Program-made: the position numbers and the translations under genes
Assembly: GCA_021234155.1 (NCBI GenBank)
Contig: JAJEKV010000214.1
Coordinates: 806,001-870,000, forward strand
Length of the DNA stretch: 64,000 nt
Source of the DNA: Isoetes taiwanensis
Taxonomy: Eukaryota > Streptophyta > Lycopodiopsida > Isoetales > Isoetaceae
Reading direction: 5' to 3'
Notes under the pieces: model-generated
Told to the model about the DNA's origin: nothing
Databases searched by the model: none
What the model saw: the letters and a program-made list of their open reading frames with translations, nothing else
Part shown: one piece after another, positions 55,230-64,000 of the stretch
Layout of the letters: each line of letters opens with the position of its first letter
Position numbering within the stretch: position 1 is the first letter of the stretch

Positions 55230-55615
55230 GTTGTCTTGGTCAGAGGGAGAAAGTGGTGGAGCGTTAGAGAGACACCTAGGTAGCTAGAAGGTCTGGTGCA
55301 AGGCTAGGGAGACCATAAGGTGGCTAGGGAGTTGGTAGTGCTAGAGAGGTCATAAGGTGGCTAGAGAGAGAGAAGGTGGAGAAGGAGTGTTAGAGAGAGA
55401 AGGAGGGCCCAGGGACTGTAGAGAGAAATTGGGCAAGGCGGCGTCTTTGGGTCTTTTAAGCCAGTAGAGAGGTCATAAGGTGGCTTGAGAGAGAGAAGGT
55501 GGAGAAGGAGGGTTAGAGGGAGAAGGAGGGCCCAGGGGATAGAGAGAGAAAGTGGGCAAGGTGACGTAGAGAGAGAAAGTGGAGCAAAAAGTCTTTGAGT
55601 CTTTTAAGTTAGAAG
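55230..55615. repeat. GA-rich tandem repeats, 5' region of the minus-strand LINE
   Basis: Two copies of a roughly 128-bp unit (AGAGAGGTCATAAGGTGGCT, GAAGGTGGAGAAGGAG, GGCCCAGGG, AGTGGGCAAGG, GTCTTTTAAG) at about 55337-55465 and 55466-55610, with shorter partial copies before. Lies upstream of the LINE ORF1 and may be its promoter repeat. Confidence 0.7.
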
Positions 55616-55710
55616 TTTTTGTAGCTATTCCTTGTTTCTGAGGTATGCAAAATAAGAAAATGGTAGCTATAGATCTATTCTGTTATAATGCATATCTTCA
55701 TGTACTTGCA

Positions 55711-55882
55711 GACTCGAGTTGTTTCATTAGATGAGTCTGTCAGGTTTCTTTTTGGTGAATGCAAGGAGCCAGAAAAACTGAAAAGTAAGAAACTTCTAGA
55801 ACTTTATGACAAAGGAGGCATGTTGCTTCTTCAAGAAATTAAAATTTTCAGAAATGGAGGTGATGTTTGGATGTCTCAGTAA
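55711..55882 (+). CDS. possible isolated exon, unrecognised
   Basis: After an acceptor-like TTGCAG at 55705-55710 the + strand stays open with protein-like content (TRVVSLDESVRFLFGE, KLLELYDKGGMLLLQE) to a TAA at 55880. No family recognised and no partner exons found. The composition (charged, helical) is better than in the neighbouring chance frames. Confidence 0.3.
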
Positions 55883-55899
55883 CCATAACCCATCTTCAC

Positions 55900-58800
55900 T
55901 TGAAAGAGATTTCTAGAGCAATTAAATCTATCTTTTCCATTGCTTGCAGTACTTTGCAAAGACAACTGCATGGGTTTGCAATGATGCATGTTTATGTCTT
56001 CTGGTGAATACAGCAAAGGTGTGGCGTTTGTACGACATTGGAAATGTAATTTACCTCTTTACGACTTGTAGAAAAGGTAGCAGCAGTTAATTGTATATCT
56101 GCTATCTTCTCAAGACCTGCAAAGGCAAACAAAACACCTAGATTGGAGTTTCCTGCTTACTAATAATAAAAGAGTTAATTTAAGGAAAATAGAATGATCA
56201 GAATTGTTAAAATCAGACGTGGAGTATTAGATTGGATGGCCAAGCTCTGCATCACTTAATAGAAGAAAAGAGCTTAGAAAAATGAGATTGCACTTCTAAT
56301 TGTTGCAGGCTTAGGATGAAGACGGGACAGAAGAATTTCTTAACTAAACATGGAAGCACATATATGTAATTTTCCTTTAAGATAGATCAGCAAAATAACA
56401 ACCAAATACCCAAACAATTGACTTCAGAAAAGATACACCACAGTAAATCAAGGAAGATGTCTACCTGTTATGAAAATATGGGGCATCTTCGGCAAGCCAA
56501 ATGGTAAGTCAGAATCGAACTGGCTATCAGAAAGTTAGATATAAAATGGAGATGGATGAAATGACCTGGCCTTCTTCCGAATTCCATCGTCCTAAGATTT
56601 AGGTCGGTGACTGCCAGATTTAGGCCCACCATGCACATCACTGGATCCGCACACATAAATCCATGGCCATAGAGCTTAGAAACATGCCGAGATGCAAAAG
56701 CCCAAGGCATAAAAAAAGAAGCAGGAGCATGCAGAGGATTTGCCAAGATGATCGCTCTAGCTGGAGCTCGCCTTCTGCAAGGCGGGTCCGATCCGAAAGG
56801 GCAAGAAAGAGCGAAAATAGAAAAAAACAGAGGCCCGATGCAAGGGAAGGTTATTTCGTGACCTTCTGCATCTCCGTGCTAGTTCTGGCCATTTTTCTAA
56901 TTGTCTTGGCCTTAGATTTGTAAAAACAAAAATCTAACGATGAAAATTAAAGCCACATCAGTTTTTGATGAGGTGGAGCTGCTACGTGGATAGGCTAGAA
57001 TTGCAAGAAAGGGTGTAGGCTTGGTTAGGCTGGCGTGCTAAAAATCCCAACCCAACTACATTGTACATGATAATTTGATTTCCAAAATGTTACTTTGTGG
57101 CAAAACGTAGTGTTATATGCAATCAACCATATACAGGAGAACTCATTTAAAAAATACTAAACTTTGTACTAAACGTACTATTATATGAATAAGGCCTTTA
57201 TCTAATGGAAGAGATGTGAAATAAAAAGGACTATTTTTGAATTATTAGAAGAAAGAAAAATGTTCTTGATTTGATATATTGAGTACATACGTTTACCATT
57301 TGAAAAACCAAGCTTCACTTCAAAAGCTTTGTGCCTAATTGTGGAATTGCCTCATTTTCTATATTGTGATAAAAATACTCTTCCAAGCCGTATCCTTCCT
57401 TTTCTGCTCTATAACAATGGGATAAAAAATGTTGTGTAAAACTTTGTTATAAACTTGGGTTGCATAACATTGTCTTTGACCTAGAAATGTTAAGCCTTTT
57501 CTACCTATTTCTGCTTTGATTTGCACCAGAACTTGGTGTGGTTCTAAAATCAATCCGTAGATGAAGCCTCCACACTTTCTCTGCTGTTAATCTGTGTATA
57601 CATCATGGCTGCTATTTTGCCCATATAATCCCATCGTGAACAACTCACAATAAGTTAGTTCTGTAGCAGAATCATGGAAAATTTTCCAATCCACTCAGTT
57701 GGATAGAAAAAAGATTCGTAGCATTGTTGATTGCAAGATTGTTGTAATATTTAAAAGAAAGTCCACTGTATGTGGCAAAAAGAATAAGCTAGATCTGCGA
57801 CAGAATCATGGGAATTTTTTCAGTCCACTCACATTTGGATATAAAATACAGATTGGCAGCAAAACTCCTTACCTGGATGCTCATTTCTGTAACATATAAA
57901 ATCTCCAAGGGCTTTATTTACAGGCTGCATATCCAATTTGCCTCTTAGACATCACTGTTTCTTTTTATCAAAAGCAAATTACCACATCGATTTATGCCTC
58001 GAAAAAAACTTGTCATATCAAAGCCTGTTAACTGGATTCCAAAGTGGAAAATATATCTTGAGGTAGACTTCATATACAGAAGCATAGATTGCACATGCAA
58101 ATGGACAATGATGCCACGATTTTTCAATGAGAAAAACTGATAAACTATATTGGAAATCTGAGCTCCAATTTTGTGGCAGGCCACCATAGCCCTGTTTGCC
58201 CCTTTTGCTAAAGCTCTCAATAACATTACTGCTCTTGTGAAGATCCGTCGACAAAATGCTAGCATCATTGGCTATAGCCATGCTTTGCCATACTACATGC
58301 AAGCTTTGCTTTGCCATACTACATGCTCTTCTGACCAGAATCCGCTTTGGGTATGCTCCACGGTTGCCATTCTCAAATGACGAATATAGAAGAGCCCAGA
58401 ATACCTAGAAAATCCATGCTCAGGTCGGCCAGATATCTCTACTGCCTCCTATCATAAAACTCCAGTCGCTATGGCCAATTTCAAGATTAGGGCCTCCTAT
58501 CGTAGCCGCTAAAGGCAATTTTGGAATTAGGTTATACATTTCTCTACTGGTAATACATATTCAGAAGGATGTATTTAATCATACAAGCAACTTAAAATCC
58601 CCAATAGTTCAGGAAAGCATCCAGCATGCTAAATGTATCCAAATATGGACCTTAGAATTAAACACATTATAGGATATTCGGGAATATTTTGAAGCGCACC
58701 AGCTTGGTTACACATTTAGGATATTAAAATATCCAATCGTTATGCAAAGTGATAGTCTGAGAACCATCCCATGTATTATTCATGGAGTGAAATAGCTCCA

Positions 58801-58900
58801 AAGGTTTACTCCCTCAAGGCCATACTTTCTATTTGTGAAATGTAATCTTTAAAAACCATAATGGCGTGATCAAGGTATATATTTTATGTCAGGTGATCAT
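55900..58900. other. AT-rich spacer, no gene recognised
   Basis: Open stretches at 56663-56923 (Arg/Ser-rich start, hydrophobic end) and 57945-58317 (minus) lack family resemblance. A 27-bp duplication (ATGCTTTGCCATACTACATG) lies at 58279-58327. Nothing else found. Confidence 0.45.
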
Positions 58901-59225
58901 ATTAGCTTGACATGTATGGCGCCTACATTTTGATACAATCCCATCGATCCGAGCCATCGGATTGCCATTCTAGGAAGGGACGAGCTCCTATATTAGGCCA
59001 CTTCCATTTTTGGACCGGTTATCGGCGTCTTCTCACAGCAGCTCTTCTTCTTCTCTCGTGGCTTCCCATGGCTCTTCGACCAATGGATTTCCTCTTGAGC
59101 TTCTCTTTCGGCTCCTGTCTCCACGTCCTCGCCACCGGCATCTTCCTCGCGAGTTTTCTTACCCTTCTTTGGAAGGTACGCCTTCTTCTTCTCTTACTCG
59201 TTATGCCTGGAATTTCTCACCGGTA

Positions 59226-59560
59226 CTCTTGTGGATTTCGTTGTTCTATTGTTTTCCTTGTTCTGTGGTGAGGTATTTGCATGGTGAATTACCATGACTC
59301 TTGTAGATTTCTTGGTTCTCTTGTTTGATGTATTCGCATGTTGAATCACCATTAATCTTGTAGATTTCTCTTTGTTCTGTTGTTTTTCGCTTGTTGCAGT
59401 ATTGGCATGTTGAATCACCATGAATCTTGAAATATTTCTTTGTTCTATTGTTTGATGTATTCGCATGTTGAATCACCATTAATCCTGTACATTTCTTTGT
59501 TCTATTGTTTTCTTTGTTCGCACGGCTTGTGGATGTATTCGCGGGTTGAATCCTTGGCAT
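59226..59560. repeat. minisatellite, about 60-75 bp units, five copies
   Basis: Each unit reads about TTCTTTGTTCTATTGTTT(T/G)...GTATT(C/G)GCATGTTGAATCACCAT(T/G)AATC(T/C)TGTA, with indels between copies. It lies in the presumed 5' region of the LINE. Confidence 0.8.
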
Positions 59561-60553
59561 GGGCTGTTTAATCTTTGCACAACAATTGGCAGTTTCGTTG
59601 TCTTCATGATTTAGTTTGATTTGGTATTTGGATTGTTAAGATATGATGATTTCGTTTTTCTCTCCGGCTTTATCGGTTGCTCTCTGTTGGGTCTTGCTGC
59701 ACGATTCGCCCTTGTTCACCTCTTTCGGTTCGATTTTCCCTCTATCTAATCCATTTTTTCGGCTTGAGCCTGTCAGCGGATCCCGCCATCAGTCCTTCTG
59801 GCTCTGAGTTTGCATCCTTGCGTTTATTCCATCTGCTGCTCCAACCTTGCCAGGCTGCTTGCTCTCTGGTTGGCTTGGGTTTCCGCTCTCTTCTCTAAGA
59901 TTCGCGTGTCCTGCTGACCCTTACCCTGTGCTCTTCACGTTTTCTTTTTCACTTCTTCTATTGTCTTTTTGCCCTGACCAATCTCTGTTTTTTCTTGATC
60001 CTGGTTTCGGTTCAGCTTAACCCCTGCTTGTCCCTGTCGCCTCTTCCTTCTTTTTTGCCGATTTGCTCCCTTGTTGGCCGAATAGGTGTTTCGGCACCGT
60101 CCTGGGCAAGTGGGCGCTGTCTCGGCTTCATCAACTCTTGGCATGCTGGTGGACGCAGGTTTTCTTTCCTTCTGTTGCTGGCCAGACACGATCCAATGGC
60201 TCTTGCTCTATCTATGCTTCTTTTTCCTTCGATTCCCACCACTTCTCTGCTGTAATTTGGGCTCTTCCTTCTTAGGGCCATCTATTTTTATCAGATTTGG
60301 GTTGACCCTCTTTCTGCTGCATGTTTTTCCATTCACTCGCTGCTTGCATGTGTTTTCTGGCCATTCGTCTGCTCCTCTGGTTCCTCTTCATTGCTCTTTT
60401 AAAATAGTTCCCTTTCCACAGGCTTTTGTTTCCCCTCTCGCTTCATTTATGTTCCTCTGTTGGTTCTTTGCTGGCTCCGATGCCGTTCCCTTGCCCCTTT
60501 GTTCCACCCAGATCTTCCCTCTTGGTTTTTTTCCCCCTTTTGCACCTCCGGAG

Positions 60554-60895
60554 ATGGCGATGACTACTCACCACCTTTATACATCACATCTGAACGCATT
60601 GCATCCAGCGGCTGGCAATGCCTTACAGGTTGCACGGGCAGACATTGACTGGCCTGCGGAGTACTTCCGGGCGCTTCGCCTTTATGCCTTCTTTTCTCCT
60701 TCTGTCCATCGAGTATTCCGTTCCTATAAACTTCTCGACCCAGCTCGTGCCCATTTCTTGGGGGACGTCATTTTTCTATGGGGGTTTTCATCCTTACGCC
60801 CCATTCAGTTGCGTGAATTTTTTCTCATCATGACGGAGTATCCCCCACAGTTTCTTCCCACTTATCCGGCGATCTCTTTGGGTCTGCTCGCGTGA
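60554..60895 (+). CDS. hypothetical ORF, possible LINE ORF1 start
   Basis: From ATG at 60554 the frame encodes 113 residues (MAMTTHHLYTSHLNALHPAAG, ADIDWPAEYFRALRLYAF, ARAHFLGDVIFLW) to TGA at 60893-60895. The frame is open further upstream to 60086, but that part is Phe-, Leu- and Cys-rich and looks untranslated. No family recognised. Confidence 0.3.
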   Translation: MAMTTHHLYTSHLNALHPAAGNALQVARADIDWPAEYFRALRLYAFFSPSVHRVFRSYKLLDPARAHFLGDVIFLWGFSSLRPIQLREFFLIMTEYPPQFLPTYPAISLGLLA

Positions 60896-62371
60896 TTGTC
60901 CTTGCCTCTGGGCGACGGTTCTGCTCTGTCCTTTGGCATCATCCTGCTGTCGTCATCCTCTGCTGAATAATATGGAATAAAGCATTTGTCTTGAGCGGCA
61001 GAAGAATGAATATAGCAGGTAGAGGATGCGGCGGTCGAATTGAGCGGTTGGGGTTCTGACGGCGAAACTTTGATCGGCGATATCTCTCTTATCTGGTGTC
61101 AGATTTCGGCGTGCTTAGGCTCATTGGAAAGCTTGTTCCGAGCTCTTTCCGAAAGTGTATAGCATCAGCTGTTTCGCATGTGTTTTGTTGCTGCAAACAG
61201 CTGATTTCCGGACTGGTTCGGATGTCATGGCTCCTGCCAGACAGGCTGATGGGGGATCGATTGAGCCTCATGGCTTGGGGCTGAAGCCAAGGGAGATGGC
61301 GAGGAGGAAGAATCCTCCAAGAACGGGAAGGGCGCTGGTCTCGGCATGCATGAAGAGGCGCTTTGAGAGGAAGTGGCATGCAATTGGTGGCGCAGGATGA
61401 GGGAGCTCTTGAATCCCCTTCCGGTTGAGAGGTATGTGGATTGCTCTTCCTCTCAATATAATTCGAGACCCCAAAGTGGATTGTGTTTTGAGACTCCGGT
61501 CTTGATCCCATCAAGCATGCCCCTTTGAAACTGGATCTGATGCCCTCTTCCCCCTGTGGCTTGGGAAGGGAGCACTTGCTGGTGATGCCCTCTTCTAGGG
61601 TGCATGTAGCTGATGTGCCTCTGGGGGGTGCCCCCGGATACCCTCTCGGGATGCCGTGGCGGCAGCCCCAACTCCCGGCGCCCGGCCCCGGGCGAGCACG
61701 ACATGTTGCCGCATCACTTTCGGCCGAGGTTTTCAGATTGGATCAAGCGCAAGGCTGGGAGTGTAGGACTGCCCAGGTGTTCAAGAGGCTCGAAATTTGT
61801 GGAGGATCATCACTCTATTGACTTGCGGTGACTCTTCCGAGACTCCATGGATAGATATTGATCATACCGGACATGTTCGGACCATTGAGAATCTAGTTTC
61901 ATTTGCGGTATTGGGCTACTTCACGGGTTACATATTGGACACGAGGAGGTTTAGCTCTTGGCTTACTAGGACATCGAGGCAGATTGGTTTGCCGGTGTAT
62001 CGGATCTCAAATTCCTACCAAATAATTTCTTCATAATCATGTTTGAGGCTGAGTCTTAGATGCGGCAATTGGTTAGTCTGGGGTGGATACTTTGGGTGAA
62101 TCTTATGTGTTGTATCGAAGATATATTCGGCAATGTCCACCAGTTCTTTGGCAGCTTAAAATCCCGTGTTGGTTTTGATTTAGGATCTTCCTCCCGATCC
62201 GATGGTGCCTGATTTCTTGGTTTCTATGGCTAATGGCCGGGTGTATATTTGGCTCATTCTATTGTGCAGGTCCCTAAGCTCGTGGTTGCTCGCCGCTTTG
62301 CGGCCCCGTGCCCACTTCTCTTCCAAAGGCGTGAGTGGTCCCCGCATTTTTCTTCCGATTGAAGCTTTTGA

Positions 62372-62983
62372 ATGGCTCGAGATCCGGGCGGATGTTTCCA
62401 TCTATTGTGCTACCATCCGACCATGTTGATGATCCTGGCCAGTGCGGGTGATGTGGTAGGGGTTGGGGGTGCTTATGCGGGGGCCGGGATTCTTACGTTC
62501 CCGAGGCAAATGCACGGAGGACTCCGTGGTGCAGTGAGTGGAATTGGACGAGGTGGTGTGGTTGGGAGAGGTGGTGTGGGACGAGGCCGGGGCAGGCTTG
62601 CTGCTGGTCGCCCATTGGATGGCGGGGCTAGGGGACGTTGTGGCTCAGGGGAGGGCTCAGGTGATTTGGTTGTGGCTAGGTCTGAGGACAGGGTTGTGGG
62701 AGGGGCTGGTGATCCTGGTGGGGATGTCCCGGTAGCGGTATGTGCTGAGCATGAGGTGGCTGGAGCATCCCGGTTGGAGGTAGAGACTAGTGTGGCTCAT
62801 GACTCTATGGAGGTGCCTGGGGGACTTCCAACACGTGTTGGAAGTGGAATCTCACGTAGAGCGGCTATGGATCATGTTGCTGTGATTAATCCTCTGGCTC
62901 TAGATGATGACTCTGTGGAGTGGGCTGATGGCCTGGTGGGTAGGCATGTGGGGCTGGACACTTCTCCTCCGGAGGATGAATAG
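62372..62983 (+). CDS. Gly-rich ORF before the LINE endonuclease, possible ORF1 C-terminus
   Basis: 203-codon frame. The centre is Gly/Arg-rich (GRGGVVGRGGVGRGRGRLAAG), as in RNA-binding tails; the end is acidic (INPLALDDDSVEWADGL) and stops just before the endonuclease begins. Plant L1 ORF1 proteins often have such a Gly-rich tail after the zinc knuckle, but the CCHC knuckle is not seen, so assignment rests on position. Confidence 0.4.
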   Translation: MARDPGGCFHLLCYHPTMLMILASAGDVVGVGGAYAGAGILTFPRQMHGGLRGAVSGIGRGGVVGRGGVGRGRGRLAAGRPLDGGARGRCGSGEGSGDLVVARSEDRVVGGAGDPGGDVPVAVCAEHEVAGASRLEVETSVAHDSMEVPGGLPTRVGSGISRRAAMDHVAVINPLALDDDSVEWADGLVGRHVGLDTSPPEDE

Positions 62984-64000
62984 GTCGATCCTTAGTGGGG
63001 AATGTGCGGGGGTGCGGTCCTCTAGTAGTAAGAGGGCCCGTGTTTCTTTGGCACTTCGGCAGTTGCGTCCTGATATTGTTTGTATTCAGGAGCATAAGTG
63101 TCACAGGGGTGATATGTCTAGGCTCATGAATATGGTTGGTAGGCAGTTTTCCTCTATTGCTTCTTCTTCTGGGCAGACTAGTGGGGGTACTCTTATTGCT
63201 TGGAGGATAGATGTGCAGGTCACGTACTCTGCAGCCAGAAAAGGTTTGGTCGGGTGGGCAATAATTAAGTGGTTGGAGGGAGGGCAAGAGTGGGGGATTG
63301 TTAATGTTTATGCCCTAATCAGCCCTCGTGAGGGGTGCTTTATGGGCCACGCAGCTCGAATAAGTTGGGCGCAGCCCTGCCGGGCTGCGTGTCGCCGGTT
63401 GTTGTTAGGGGACTTCAATATGGTAGAGCGCAGTAGAGGATCGCTCGTTGGATTTTGCGGGAACCCGTGTTGTGCATGGTTTGAGAGGGACCAATGGTCT
63501 CGCTTTGTTGCAGGATTTGGCCTTGGTTGAGGTCCCCGGGGACTTGTCTTTCACCTATTGTAATAGGCAGATTGGTGCGGGCGGGCATATGCTAGGCATG
63601 ACCAGGTGTTATGCTTCCCCCATGCGGATGGATGGTGCCCTCTTCTAGCCGGAGTAACATTTCAATGTCTACCTCCATTTTGATCATTACCCTCGGGTTT
63701 TGTCGGTCGAGGGTCCGGTTGGCGTGTTCCGTTTGAACACCCTACCGGGCGATCGCGGATTTCTACCAAAGGTCGAGTTGTGGCTTGATATCTTTTCATC
63801 TCAAGGGTATGTCTAGTATGGTGACCGCATTGGCGAGGGGTGAAGCATTTTGCCAAGGTCTTTGGTAGGCGTGTGCAGCAGGAGCGGCGGGGAGTTGCAT
63901 GGTCTCTATCGGGGAGTTGGAGAAGATTCGGCGCGACCTTCCGATGGCATTAGGGGAGAATGCGGTGTTACAGCGTATTGTTGCTTCGAGCTTGAGCAGG
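62970..64000 (+). pseudogene. L1-type LINE ORF2 endonuclease (APE), incomplete
   Basis: Reads SSSKRARVSLALRQLRPDIV followed by CIQEHK (the catalytic QE-K), GGTLIAWR, WGIVNVYAL, RRLLLGDFNMVE (GDFN), then in other frames ALVEVPGDLSFTYCN and HFDHYP (the catalytic His of SDH, here FDH). Frame changes and a stop near 63647 break it. The linker continues to the edge; RT would lie beyond the window. Phrases are typical of plant L1 elements and differ from the LINE at 32-33 kb. Confidence 0.85.

Larger units (their letters stand above)
58912..64000 (+). mobile_element. L1-type LINE, 5' region, ORF1 area and endonuclease, runs off the right edge
   Basis: The certain part is the endonuclease from about 62.98 kb to the edge. 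Upstream, GC- and pyrimidine-rich sequence with a minisatellite (59226-59560), a start-like ORF (60554) and a Gly-rich ORF (62372-62983) are compatible with the 5' UTR and ORF1 of the same element, but no DUF4283 or clear RRM is readable there. The 5' boundary is a guess from the change in composition near 58.9 kb. Confidence 0.55.

Noticed and set aside
60086-60553. N-terminal extension of the ORF ending at 60895
   Set aside because: Phe-, Leu- and Cys-rich translation of pyrimidine-rich sequence, not protein-like.

Overview
The window looks like transposon-rich nuclear DNA of a land plant, probably not a flowering plant. Evidence seen directly: Ty3/gypsy chromovirus, Ty1/copia and LINE remnants, short spliceosomal introns, and PPR, GH5 exo-glucanase-like and phosphocholine cytidylyltransferase exons. 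An intact Penelope-type reverse transcriptase and a protein kinase with a helical N-terminal half also suggest a bryophyte, lycophyte or fern, but that is inference. Few if any host genes look intact.

Left part (1-16 kb). Positions 1-5082 hold the 3' part of a decayed gypsy chromovirus on the + strand (protease, RT, integrase, chromodomain, polypurine tract, 3' LTR with TATA and telo-box). Then come a degenerate AGATTC-rich array (5.3-6.2 kb), a copia tail (8.1-8.6 kb), rearranged LINE pieces around a perfect (ACAAAT)30 microsatellite (9.4-10.8 kb), a non-coding LTR element with PBS and PPT (10.8-14.55 kb), and a MITE-like element abutting its second LTR (14.55-14.94 kb).

Host-gene part (17-31 kb). 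On the minus strand a two-exon protein kinase (22.2-20.3 kb; DFG Asp replaced by Gly, one single-base frameshift) runs with only a short gap into exons of a glucan 1,3-beta-glucosidase-like GH5 protein (20.24-17.2 kb) whose catalytic NEP motif is not recognisable. Two exons of phosphocholine cytidylyltransferase, joined by a GC-AG intron, lie at 22.7-23.0 kb on the + strand. A 5'-truncated LINE with poly(A) and a 10-bp target duplication lies at 27.0-27.5 kb, and a PPR fragment at 30.7 kb.

Nested part (32-55.6 kb). A LINE on the minus strand (ORF1 coiled coil plus RRM at 55.0-54.07 kb, endonuclease at 33.0-32.2 kb) is split by a 20.7-kb gypsy element at 33331-54059 with PBS, PPT and a perfect 5-bp target duplication TGTTG. 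That gypsy element has lost protease, RT and RNase H, but carries extra ORFs 5' of gag and a colinear histone H3 fragment. Inside its leader sits a Penelope-like element of about 10.5 kb (41.4-51.9 kb): two 3.17-kb direct repeats around an uncharacterised ORF1 and a 692-residue RT with intact motifs and no C-terminal GIY-YIG domain. Order of events: LINE, then gypsy, then Penelope. Differences between repeat copies fall mostly at CAG/CTG sites, which points to systematic sequence error at methylated CWG rather than age, so some frameshifts here may be artefacts.

Right part (55.6-64 kb). After about 3 kb without a recognised gene, an L1-type LINE on the + strand begins near 59 kb (minisatellite, ORF1 region) and its endonuclease runs to the window end.
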